NCBI GenBank assembly: GCA_002298155.1
Contig: DBME01000146.1
Span: 1 to 7,520 of the forward strand
DNA from: Holophagaceae bacterium UBA706
Lineage (GTDB): Bacteria > Acidobacteriota > Holophagae > Holophagales > Holophagaceae
Reading direction: 5' to 3'
Length of the DNA stretch: 7,520 bases
This document shows, one piece after another, positions 1-5,937 of this stretch. The position numbers and the translations under genes are program-made. The notes beneath the pieces were generated by a model, which saw nothing but the letters and a program-made list of their open reading frames with translations, did not search any database and was not told where the DNA came from. Each line of letters opens with the position of its first letter. Position 1 is the first letter of the stretch.

Positions 1-34
1 GGCCGCAAGGCCGGGCCCGGAAGGTTGGCCGGCC
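1..34 (-). other. GC-rich 3' flank of the lipoprotein gene, possible start of a terminator
   Basis: Directly after the stop codon the minus strand is almost pure G and C with several self-complementary blocks: GGCCGGCC at 27-34, CCGGGCCCGG at 11-20, and GGCC-GCAA-GGCC at 1-12, a stem with a GNRA-type loop. A hairpin here could belong to a terminator, but the window ends before any T-tract could be seen, so no terminator is claimed. Confidence 0.25.
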
Positions 35-3000
35 TCAGGGAAGGAAGGCCAGGTCGTCGATGTAGAAGGTGGCGCCGGTCCCGGCGTTGCCGAAGTCGGG
101 GAACACGGAGGCCTTGTCGTAGACCTTGGTGGGGTCGAACAGGCCGGTGAAGTCGAAGGTCAGGGTCTCCCAGGCGTTGGCGACGGTGGTCACGGCCTGC
201 TTCTCGCAGCTGGCGGAACCGGAAGCCTGCCCCTCGACCTTGAACAGGACGGGGATGCCGGCGGCGGGGGAGTAGATGCGGAGGGTGATCTTGTTGTTGC
301 CGCCCACGGCGAAGGGGATCTGGCCGATGGAGAAGTTGGCGCCGGTGGCGATGGTGAAGCCTGCCCAGGTCTGGGCGCCGGCGGGCTTGGTGACCTTGGC
401 CGTGAGGTTGGTGGCCACGACGGGATCCGCGGCGACGGCGGCGTTCTCGTCCCCGCCGAAGCCGGCGAGGGCGTAGGTGACCAGGAAGTTGTCGAAGGTC
501 ACGGGGCCTTCGAAGGCGTCGAAGGTGACGTCGTCGAAGTAGTAGGACTTGCCGGTGCCGGTGTTGCCGAAGTCGGGGAAGATCGAAATCTTGTTGTAGA
601 CGGCGGCGGCGTCAAGAGCGGGCGTGCCGGCGCTGTTGTTGGCGAAGTCGAAGACCAGGGTCTCCCAGGCGTTGGCGACGGTGGTGACGGTGTCGGTCTC
701 GCAGGCCGCGCCGCTGCCGTTGGCGTTCTCGACCTTGAGCTTGACCGAGATGCCGGCGTCGGGGGAGTAGCTGCGGACCAGCATGCGGGTGGTGCCATTG
801 CCGAGGTTGATGCGCGACACGGACTGGTTGGAGGCGCCCAGGAACATCGTGGCGCCTGCCCAGACCTGGGCACCGGAAGCCTTGACGACCTTCACGACCT
901 TGTTGGAGGCATCGCTGGGATCGGCGGCCACGGAGGTGTCCTCGCCGCCGCCGAAGCCGGCGAAGGTGTAGGCGACGCCGGGGGTGTCGAAGGTGAGGCG
1001 GGTGAAGTGGTCGAAGGCCACGTCGTCGAAGTAGAAGGTCTGGTCCGCGGCCATGGCGGTACCGCCGGCGCCCGCGCCGAAGTTGAAGAAGATGGAGAGC
1101 TTGTCATAGACCTTGGTGAGGTCCAGGGCGGCGGTGCCGCTGACTTGGTTGTTGAAGTCGAAGGTGAGGGTCTCCCAGCCGGCGGCCACGGTGGTGTTCA
1201 CCTGGACCTCGACGCTCACGGTGCCGACCGCGTGGTTCTCGACCTTGAGGCGCACGGGGATGCCGGCTTCGGGGGAGTAGACCCGGACCGTCATGCGGGT
1301 GTGGGCCGCGTCGAAGGGGATGGCGTGGGCGAAGCTGGTGACGTTGTCGGTGCTGACCGTGGTGCCGCCCCAGAGCTGGGCGGTGGTGGGCTTGATGACC
1401 TTCACGGCCTTGTTGGTGGCGGTGACGGGGTCGGCCGCGATGGAGGACGTGACGCCGCCGAAATCGACGAGCCCGTAGTTGATGTTGAGGGCATCGAAGG
1501 TGACGATGGGCAGGTCCATGGGCAGCATCACGCCCACGCGGGTGTCGTAGTCCTGGGTGCGGTTGGCGCCCGTGACGCTGACGTTGTTGGCGAGGTCCTT
1601 GAAGCCGCCCGCCGGGACATCCACCGTGATGGTGCCCTGCGTGTTGGTCAGGGGGGTGACGACGATGCTGTAGACGGTGTCGCTGACCTTGGTCAGGGTG
1701 CCGGCGGTGCCGCCGGTGACGGTGTAGGAACCGGAGGTGAAGCTGGTGCCCACGTCCTCGCTGAAATTGAAGCTGAAGGTCACGTCACCCGTGGCGACGG
1801 CACCGGGGTAGTTGTCGGTGATGGCGACGGTGGGGGGGACGGTGTCCACGAAGGGGGAGTTGTGGAAGTAGATGTTGTCGACGTAGACGGTGCCGGACCC
1901 GGAAGGCGTGGCGCCGATGAACAGCAACTGGGCCAGGTGCTTGCGGCTGGCGAGCCCGCTGAAGTTGGCCATGGGGATGTCCACGGACACCCACTGCTTG
2001 AGGGCGGAGGTGCTGACGGTGTTGACGGAGACCTCGGACTCGGAGTCGTCACCGCCGGCGTAGACGGCGTTGGCGCCGAAGTCCACCAGCTTGACGTGGA
2101 GGTCGGTGATGTCGGGGGTCCAGTAGTCCACGTGGAGGTAGGTCATGTTCGTGGCGTCGATGGTATTGCCGGTGGCGTAGAACTCCACCCCGACGTAGGC
2201 GAGGCTGGCGTATTTCTTGACGTCATCGCCGCCGATGGTGAGCTCGGTGAGGAAGGGTCCCTTGTTGCCGTTGCTCCAGCTGGTGCCCCAAGTGTCGACG
2301 GCGTTGTTCGTGTAGGCCTTGGACAGGAGGGAGATGACCTTGGAGGGATCCACGGTCGGCCGGGCCGGGGCGACGGTGGGCACGACCGGCGTGATGACCG
2401 TGACGGTGCAGGAGCCGGGGACGGCGGTGCCCGCCAGGGAGGCGGTGATGTCCGTGGTGCCGAGCATGAGGCCGGAAACCAGGCCGGAACCGTTGACGGT
2501 GGCCACGGCGGTGTTGCTGGAGGCCAGGTCGAAGTAGCGGAGGCTGACGTTGCTCAGGGTGACGGCGGGGGTCCCGTAGGTGATGCTGCCCGTCAGGCCC
2601 AGGGACTGGGATTTGCTGATCTCGACGTTCACGGGGGCCCACGCGATGGTGGCCGCGGTGGGGGCGCCCAGCTCGGCGGCCGTGAGGTTCTCGTAGCGGA
2701 TGTCGTCAAGCCAGAGGCTGTAGGTACCCTCGTCCGAACCCTCGGCGAAGTGGAACATGCCGGTGTTGGCGGTGAGCTTGGCGGGGTTGGGGATGGGGAT
2801 GATGACCTTGGTCCATTCCGTGGTCAGGGGGACGGCGGCATATTCGACGGCCCAGTCGGTGACGCTGCCGTCATTGCCCAGGCCGAACTTGTCCAGGGTG
2901 GCGGCCTTGCTGGCCTTCACCCAGAAGGTCACAGCATTGTAGAGGGAGAGGTTCTGCGTGGTGGGGGCCTTGATGGCGCCGCCGGTGTAGCCGGTGGCGG

Positions 3001-3484
3001 GCACGTCCACGCGCAGGGAGGCGGCGCCGGCATGGTGCTCGGTGGTGTCCACGACGACGTTGTTGTTGGCGCCGCCGAAGGGCACGAAGGTCAGGCCCTT
3101 GGCATAGGCGTCCGTGAAGACGGGCAGGAAGGTGGGGGCCACATCCACCACGGCGTCGGCGGACTTGTCGCCGATGACGGCGGAGATGGTGGTGGTGCCG
3201 GCGCTCAGCGCGGTGACCGTGCCGGCGGCGTTCACGGAGGCCACGGCCGGGGCCGCGACCACGAAGGTGGCCTTGGAGGTGGCCACTTCGGTGGTGCCGT
3301 CCTCATAGTGGGCGGTCACCGTGATGCCCTGGGTGCCCCCGGGGAACAACGCCACATGGGCCGGGGCGATGGAGACGAAGGTGAGGGGATTCCCCGACTT
3401 GGACGAGCTGTTGCAGCCCAGCAGCCAGAGCATCGGCATCAACGCCAACAGCGCGAGGCCTTCCCGGAGACGGCGGATGAACAT
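35..3484 (-). CDS. Multimodular Ig-like/carbohydrate-binding-module lipoprotein, probable surface beta-glucan-binding protein
   Basis: The 1149-residue product begins with a lipoprotein signal (MFIRRLREGL, hydrophobic core, lipobox LLGC with the lipidated Cys at residue 24). Asn follows the Cys, so no inner-membrane Asp retention signal is present. Approximate domain order: Ig-like BIG_2 (32-115); jelly-roll module ending in WLDDIRYENL (120-266); second BIG_2 (275-365); jelly-roll module starting VISLLSKAYT and ending VYVDNIYFHN (382-543); a third Ig-like domain starting DTVPPTVAITD with a FSEDVG segment (546-645); then three tandem modules of 156-169 residues, each running from a TFD start to an F/Y-x-DD-V/L end. 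No glycoside hydrolase or lyase motif was found, so the inferred role is binding, not catalysis. From memory, the VISL-type module and the tandem modules resemble those attached to GH16 laminarinases and glycan-binding proteins of marine bacteria. The start was chosen at 3484 because AAAGGAG (3490-3496) lies 5 nt upstream and the signal peptide starts there; the reading frame stays open to an ATG at 3604. The gene diverges from the regulator. The binding role is inferred; ligand unproven. Confidence 0.85.
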   Translation of the reverse strand: MFIRRLREGLALLALMPMLWLLGCNSSSKSGNPLTFVSIAPAHVALFPGGTQGITVTAHYEDGTTEVATSKATFVVAAPAVASVNAAGTVTALSAGTTTISAVIGDKSADAVVDVAPTFLPVFTDAYAKGLTFVPFGGANNNVVVDTTEHHAGAASLRVDVPATGYTGGAIKAPTTQNLSLYNAVTFWVKASKAATLDKFGLGNDGSVTDWAVEYAAVPLTTEWTKVIIPIPNPAKLTANTGMFHFAEGSDEGTYSLWLDDIRYENLTAAELGAPTAATIAWAPVNVEISKSQSLGLTGSITYGTPAVTLSNVSLRYFDLASSNTAVATVNGSGLVSGLMLGTTDITASLAGTAVPGSCTVTVITPVVPTVAPARPTVDPSKVISLLSKAYTNNAVDTWGTSWSNGNKGPFLTELTIGGDDVKKYASLAYVGVEFYATGNTIDATNMTYLHVDYWTPDITDLHVKLVDFGANAVYAGGDDSESEVSVNTVSTSALKQWVSVDIPMANFSGLASRKHLAQLLFIGATPSGSGTVYVDNIYFHNSPFVDTVPPTVAITDNYPGAVATGDVTFSFNFSEDVGTSFTSGSYTVTGGTAGTLTKVSDTVYSIVVTPLTNTQGTITVDVPAGGFKDLANNVSVTGANRTQDYDTRVGVMLPMDLPIVTFDALNINYGLVDFGGVTSSIAADPVTATNKAVKVIKPTTAQLWGGTTVSTDNVTSFAHAIPFDAAHTRMTVRVYSPEAGIPVRLKVENHAVGTVSVEVQVNTTVAAGWETLTFDFNNQVSGTAALDLTKVYDKLSIFFNFGAGAGGTAMAADQTFYFDDVAFDHFTRLTFDTPGVAYTFAGFGGGEDTSVAADPSDASNKVVKVVKASGAQVWAGATMFLGASNQSVSRINLGNGTTRMLVRSYSPDAGISVKLKVENANGSGAACETDTVTTVANAWETLVFDFANNSAGTPALDAAAVYNKISIFPDFGNTGTGKSYYFDDVTFDAFEGPVTFDNFLVTYALAGFGGDENAAVAADPVVATNLTAKVTKPAGAQTWAGFTIATGANFSIGQIPFAVGGNNKITLRIYSPAAGIPVLFKVEGQASGSASCEKQAVTTVANAWETLTFDFTGLFDPTKVYDKASVFPDFGNAGTGATFYIDDLAFLP
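38..505 (-). repeat. Tandem module 3 of 3 in the lipoprotein (156 residues)
   Basis: C-terminal copy, with FGGDEN, AADPVVATN, GAQTWAGF, YSPAAGIPV, VTTVANAWETL, VYDKASVFPDFGN and FYIDDLAF, ending three residues before the TGA stop. It is shorter than the other two because the NN-x-x-SGT-x-AL segment present in modules 1 and 2 is reduced to TGLFDPTKV. The protein ends with the module, without a sorting or anchor domain, consistent with anchoring by the N-terminal lipid. Confidence 0.85.
506..1000 (-). repeat. Tandem module 2 of 3 in the lipoprotein (165 residues)
   Basis: Second copy, with FGGGED, AADPSDASNK, AQVWAGA, YSPDAGI, VTTVANAWETL, SIFPDFGN and YYFDDV. It carries one Cys (in AACETD) at the same relative position as the single Cys of module 3. 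A 30-bp stretch (656-685) is identical to 161-190 in module 3, exactly 495 bp (165 codons) apart. Confidence 0.85.
1001..1507 (-). repeat. Tandem module 1 of 3 in the lipoprotein (169 residues)
   Basis: First of three homologous C-terminal modules, read on the minus strand. It shares with the other two a TFD start, a FGG segment, AADP, K-P-x-x-A-Q-x-W-x-G, YSP-x-AGI-x-V-x-x-KVE, WETL-x-FDF, a VY-x-K segment and a DDV-x-F end. This copy is the most diverged: it lacks the Cys found in the other two and has FFNF where they have FPDF. The fold is probably a beta-sandwich carbohydrate-binding module, judging by the terminal FYFDDV strand; this is inference. Confidence 0.85.
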
Positions 3485-3551
3485 GTGTTCTCCTTTAGAT
3501 GGAAGAATTGCATGTAATGAGTGGAAGGAACGAGGCGAGCGGACCGCCTTG

Positions 3552-3600
3552 GCGCAGAGCTTGGTCAGCCTGCGCGAGGGAACCACCCGATGGATCAGGT
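3552..3600 (-). promoter_or_regulatory. Structured 5' leader of the lipoprotein gene (two adjacent hairpins)
   Basis: On the minus strand the untranslated leader can form two successive hairpins separated by 9 nt. The first (3600-3585) is ACCUGA-UCCA-UCGGGU: 6 pairs including one U-G, with a 4-nt loop. The second (3575-3552) pairs GCGCAGGCU with AGC-U-CUGCGC: 9 pairs with one bulged U and a GACCA loop. They lie about 70-115 nt upstream of the start codon and 25 nt or more downstream of the TATAAT box, so they would be in the transcript. They do not cover the ribosome-binding site. I recognise no known riboswitch class. A fold-dependent control role is inference. Confidence 0.4.
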
Positions 3601-3624
3601 TCAAAGAGGACTTGTGAAGGTTGG

Positions 3625-3630
3625 ATTATA
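3625..3630 (-). promoter_or_regulatory. -10 box (TATAAT) of the lipoprotein gene promoter
   Basis: A perfect TATAAT reads on the minus strand inside the AT-rich island. With 17-nt spacing the -35 position is AAGACC (3653-3648), only three matches to TTGACA. A-tracts further upstream (AAGAAAAACC, AAAAAAG; about 3668-3651) resemble an UP element, so the weak -35 may be offset by these or by an activator. The predicted transcription start near 3618 gives a leader of roughly 134 nt. Confidence 0.5.
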
Positions 3631-3672
3631 AAAATTATTTAGTAAATGGTCTTTTTTGGTTTTTCTTGATAA

Positions 3673-3685
3673 GGTTTCGGAAACC
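3673..3685. promoter_or_regulatory. Palindrome GGTTTC-G-GAAACC, candidate operator
   Basis: Perfect 6-bp inverted repeat around a single central G, between the lipoprotein promoter and the regulator start. A TTGATA at 3666-3671 (5 of 6 to a -35 box) lies just before it on the plus strand, although no good -10 follows at the right distance. If that promoter is real the palindrome sits inside its spacer, a position suited to autorepression. For the minus-strand promoter it lies about 55-67 bp upstream of the predicted start, suited to activation. Both roles are inference. Confidence 0.4.
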
Positions 3686-3700
3686 AGAATTAGGCAGAAA

Positions 3701-3718
3701 AGCTCGGAATTCCGGGCT
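3701..3718. promoter_or_regulatory. Imperfect 18-bp palindrome centred on CGGAATTCCG, candidate second operator
   Basis: The core CGGAATTCCG (3705-3714) is a perfect palindrome, and the flanking AGC and GCT also pair, leaving one T/G mismatch pair. It lies upstream of the regulator start, and its centre is about 30 bp (near three helical turns) from the palindrome at 3673-3685, with which it shares CGGAA. It may be a binding site in the regulator's own 5' region. Confidence 0.3.
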
Positions 3719-3763
3719 CGCCGCCCGCTCCACCCCCCCTGCGAAGGCAAGAAAGGATCATCC

Positions 3764-4942
3764 ATGGCCCGGATCCGCCACATCGCTCTCCTGGTCCCCG
3801 CCTCGGGCGGATACAGCCGGGGCATCTGCCGCGGGGTCGCCACCTACGCCCTGGAAAGGGATGACTGGCTGATCTTTCCCTACGAACGGGCGGAGTTCAT
3901 GAAACTCCCCCCCTGGCTGAAGAAAGGCCACATCGACGGCATCATCGGGTTCATCTCGACCCCCGACCTGGGCCGCCAGATCAAGTCCCTGGGGGTGCCC
4001 CTGGTGGACGTCCAGGGCGAAGGCAACTGCCCGGACTACCCCTGGATCGACACGGACCCGGGCGTCGTCGCCGGCCTGGCCGAGGACTTCTTCGCCAAGG
4101 CCGGGTTCATCAACTTCGCCTACTGCGGCTACCCGGGGGTGTTCTTCTCCGACCGGCGGTCCGAAGCCTTCACCGCCCTGGTGGAGGCCCGGGGGACCAC
4201 GCCCCACATCTACGAGCCCCCGCCCCGGGTTTCCAGTGCCATCCGCCAGCAATTCCGGGAAATGCGGGGGTTGGAGTACGAGCCGGCCCTGGCGGCGTGG
4301 CTGGCCGCCCTGCCCAAGCCCGTGGCCATCCTGGCCTGCAACGACACCCGGGGCCAGCAGATCATCACCGCCTGCCGGGATTTGGGCATCTCCATGCCTT
4401 CCAATGTTTCCGTCATGGGCGTGGACAACGACGAGATCCTTTGCCGGCTCTGCCGCCCCACCCTCTCCAGCATCGCCCCCGACACCGAAGGGATCGGGCA
4501 GCTGGCGGCCCGGCTCCTCACGTCCATCCTGGAAGGGGAGAAGGTCGAGGCCCGGCTCTACAAAGTGCCCCCCCTGCGGGTGGTGGAGCGGGAGTCCACG
4601 GACATCACCACCGCCCAGAACCCCCTGGTCCTGGCCGCCTCCCGGGTCATCCGGGACCGGGCCTGCCGGGGTATTTCCGTGGAGCAGGTGTGCGAATTGG
4701 CCGGCTGCTCCCGGTCCACCCTGGACGGGCTCTTCAAGAAGCACCTGGACCGCTCCATCGCCGGGGAGATGGTGCGGGTGCGCATGGGGACCGCCATGCG
4801 CCTCCTGGAGAACACCTCCATGACCCTGGAGGAGATCGCGCAGGAATGCGGCTTTCTTTCAGCCACCTACTTCTGCCGGTTCTTCAAGCGGGAAAGCGGC
4901 ACAACGCCTTCCCAGTACCGCTCCGCCCAGGCGGTGCGCTGA
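3764..4942 (+). CDS. XylR-type transcriptional regulator (LacI-like sugar-sensing domain plus AraC HTH)
   Basis: The 392-residue product has the two-part layout of the E. coli XylR group. Residues 1-280 form a LacI/periplasmic-binding-protein-like sensor: IALLVPASGGYSRGICRGV at the start, GHIDGIIGF near 55, a PVAILACNDTRGQQI segment near 186, and VSVMGVDNDEILC near 216 followed by PTLSSIAPD. Residues 286-392 form an AraC-type domain with two helix-turn-helix units (about 304-328, ISVEQVCELAGCS; and 353-386, MTLEEIAQECGF to TTPSQYR). The ligand is probably a sugar, here likely a beta-glucan breakdown product; that is inference from the neighbours. It is a soluble cytoplasmic protein without a signal peptide. 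The start at 3764 follows AAGAAAGGA with suitable spacing; an in-frame ATG at 3656 would add 36 unrelated residues without a ribosome-binding site. It is divergent from the lipoprotein gene and upstream of the enzyme genes. Function class is confident; target genes are inferred. Confidence 0.93.
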   Translation: MARIRHIALLVPASGGYSRGICRGVATYALERDDWLIFPYERAEFMKLPPWLKKGHIDGIIGFISTPDLGRQIKSLGVPLVDVQGEGNCPDYPWIDTDPGVVAGLAEDFFAKAGFINFAYCGYPGVFFSDRRSEAFTALVEARGTTPHIYEPPPRVSSAIRQQFREMRGLEYEPALAAWLAALPKPVAILACNDTRGQQIITACRDLGISMPSNVSVMGVDNDEILCRLCRPTLSSIAPDTEGIGQLAARLLTSILEGEKVEARLYKVPPLRVVERESTDITTAQNPLVLAASRVIRDRACRGISVEQVCELAGCSRSTLDGLFKKHLDRSIAGEMVRVRMGTAMRLLENTSMTLEEIAQECGFLSATYFCRFFKRESGTTPSQYRSAQAVR

Positions 4943-4975
4943 GCCCGCAGCCACGCGAAAAATGACCCATAATTA

Positions 4976-5006
4976 CGAAAAAGGACTATATGAGGTTCCT
5001 CTTTCG
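4976..5006. promoter_or_regulatory. 31-bp inverted repeat upstream of the GH16 operon, candidate operator
   Basis: Arms CGAAAAAGGA (4976-4985) and TCCTCTTTCG (4997-5006) match at 9 of 10 positions across an 11-bp spacer, so the half-sites are 21 bp apart, two helical turns and on one face of the helix. A -10-like TATATG (4987-4992) lies in the spacer, with ATGACC (4962-4967) as a weak -35 at a long 19-bp distance. The layout suits regulator binding over the promoter of the two enzyme genes. It could also fold as a hairpin after the regulator gene, but no T-tract follows, so it is not a good terminator. Confidence 0.45.
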
Positions 5007-5070
5007 CTTGCCACTCTGGTTCCACCCAAGCCCAACCGGGTCTACCGACCGTCCGTCAGGAGTTGATCCC

Positions 5071-5928
5071 ATGAAGATGTTCCACGCCCTTCCCCTTGCC
5101 CTCTCTCTGGGGCTTTGTCTGGCCTGCGGCGGCGGCTCCTCCTCCGGCGACGGCGGGGGCAACAACGGAGGGGGCACCTGGCAGCTGACCTGGAGCGACG
5201 AATTCAACGGCGCCGACGGCAGCGCCCCCGACAGCTCCAAGTGGGCCTTCGACACAGGCACCGGCTCAGGCAAGGACGGCTGGGGCAACAACGAGCTGGA
5301 GACCTACACGTCCCGCAGCCAGAACGCCCAGATCCAGTCGGGCAACCTGGTGATCACCGCCATCAAGGAGGACTACACCGGCACCGACGGCGTGGCCCGC
5401 AACTACACCTCCGCCCGCATCACGACCAAGAACCTGTTCTCCCAGTCCAGCGGCCGCTTCGAGGCCCGCATCAAGATCCCCTACGGCCAGGGCATCTGGC
5501 CCGCCTTCTGGCTCCTGGGCAATGATGTGGGGACCAACGGCTGGCCCGCCTGCGGCGAAATCGACATCATGGAGAACGTCGGCTTCCAGCCCGCCACCTG
5601 CTGGGGCACCCTGCACGGCCCCGGCTTCTCGGGCGCCGGCGGCCTCACCGCCGGCACCACCCTGGCCTCGGGAAATCTGGCGGCCGACTACCACATTTAC
5701 GCGGTGGAATGGGAAGGCACGACCATCAAGTTCTTCATGGACGACACCCTCTACGCCACCCGCACGCCCGCCGACCTGCCTTCGGGCGGCCTGTGGGTCT
5801 TCGACCACCCGTTCTTCGTCATCCTGAACGTCGCCGTGGGCGGTAACTGGCCTGGCAGCCCCAACAGCTCCACCACGTTCCCCCAGAAGATGTACGTCGA
5901 CTACGTCCGGGTCTACCACCGCTCCTAG
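5071..5928 (+). CDS. GH16 beta-glucanase (laminarinase type), probable lipoprotein
   Basis: The 285-residue product hydrolyses internal beta-1,3 (or mixed beta-1,3/1,4) glucan bonds, judging by the family. It has a lipoprotein-like signal with Cys at residue 19 (LGLCLAC; Cys at -3 is atypical), a Gly/Ser/Asn linker (20-35), then one complete GH16 domain (about 36-283). Family landmarks: WSDEFNG, GWGNNELETYT (70-80), GRFEARIKIPYGQGIWPAFW, the catalytic EIDIMENVG with nucleophile E163, D165 and acid/base E168, YAVEWE, NVAVGGNWPG and MYVDYVRVY at the end. The extra Met in the active-site motif (E-I-D-I-M-E) is the mark of the laminarinase branch; lichenases have E-I-D-I-E. There is no attached binding module, so substrate capture may fall to the lipoprotein encoded at 35-3484. 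The start at 5071 follows CAGGAG (5057-5062) and begins the signal peptide. An in-frame ATG at 4990 would place 27 residues before it. It is the first gene of a unit with the downstream hydrolase. Confidence 0.95.
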   Translation: MKMFHALPLALSLGLCLACGGGSSSGDGGGNNGGGTWQLTWSDEFNGADGSAPDSSKWAFDTGTGSGKDGWGNNELETYTSRSQNAQIQSGNLVITAIKEDYTGTDGVARNYTSARITTKNLFSQSSGRFEARIKIPYGQGIWPAFWLLGNDVGTNGWPACGEIDIMENVGFQPATCWGTLHGPGFSGAGGLTAGTTLASGNLAADYHIYAVEWEGTTIKFFMDDTLYATRTPADLPSGGLWVFDHPFFVILNVAVGGNWPGSPNSSTTFPQKMYVDYVRVYHRS

Positions 5929-5937
5929 GAGAAACCC

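Noticed and set aside
1007..3517. 836-residue plus-strand open frame opposite the lipoprotein gene
   Set aside because: Its translation is a low-complexity Gly/Val/Asp/His-rich shadow of a high-GC gene; the minus strand has a ribosome-binding site, signal peptide and recognisable domains.
3485..3604. Extension of the lipoprotein gene to the ATG at 3604
   Set aside because: It would put 40 basic residues before the signal peptide and translate the hairpin leader; the ATG at 3484 has a good ribosome-binding site.
3592..3606. Minus-strand CTTTGAACCTGATCC, resembling the 3' core of the TPP riboswitch
   Set aside because: The conserved continuation (GG-x-TAATGCC-x-GCG) and the 5' GGCTGAGA half are missing, and the bases upstream are the AT-rich promoter; the match is treated as coincidence.
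3656..3763. Extension of the regulator gene to the ATG at 3656
   Set aside because: It lies in the AT-rich control island, overlaps the palindromes, lacks a ribosome-binding site, and the extra 36 residues are not part of the sensor domain.
3758..4744. 328-residue minus-strand open frame opposite the regulator
   Set aside because: Composition is Gly/Pro/Asp-rich without motifs, while the plus strand encodes a clear LacI/AraC-type regulator.
4943..5070. Rho-independent terminator after the regulator
   Set aside because: The only strong dyad (4976-5006) has an 11-nt loop and is followed by CTTGCC, not a T-tract.
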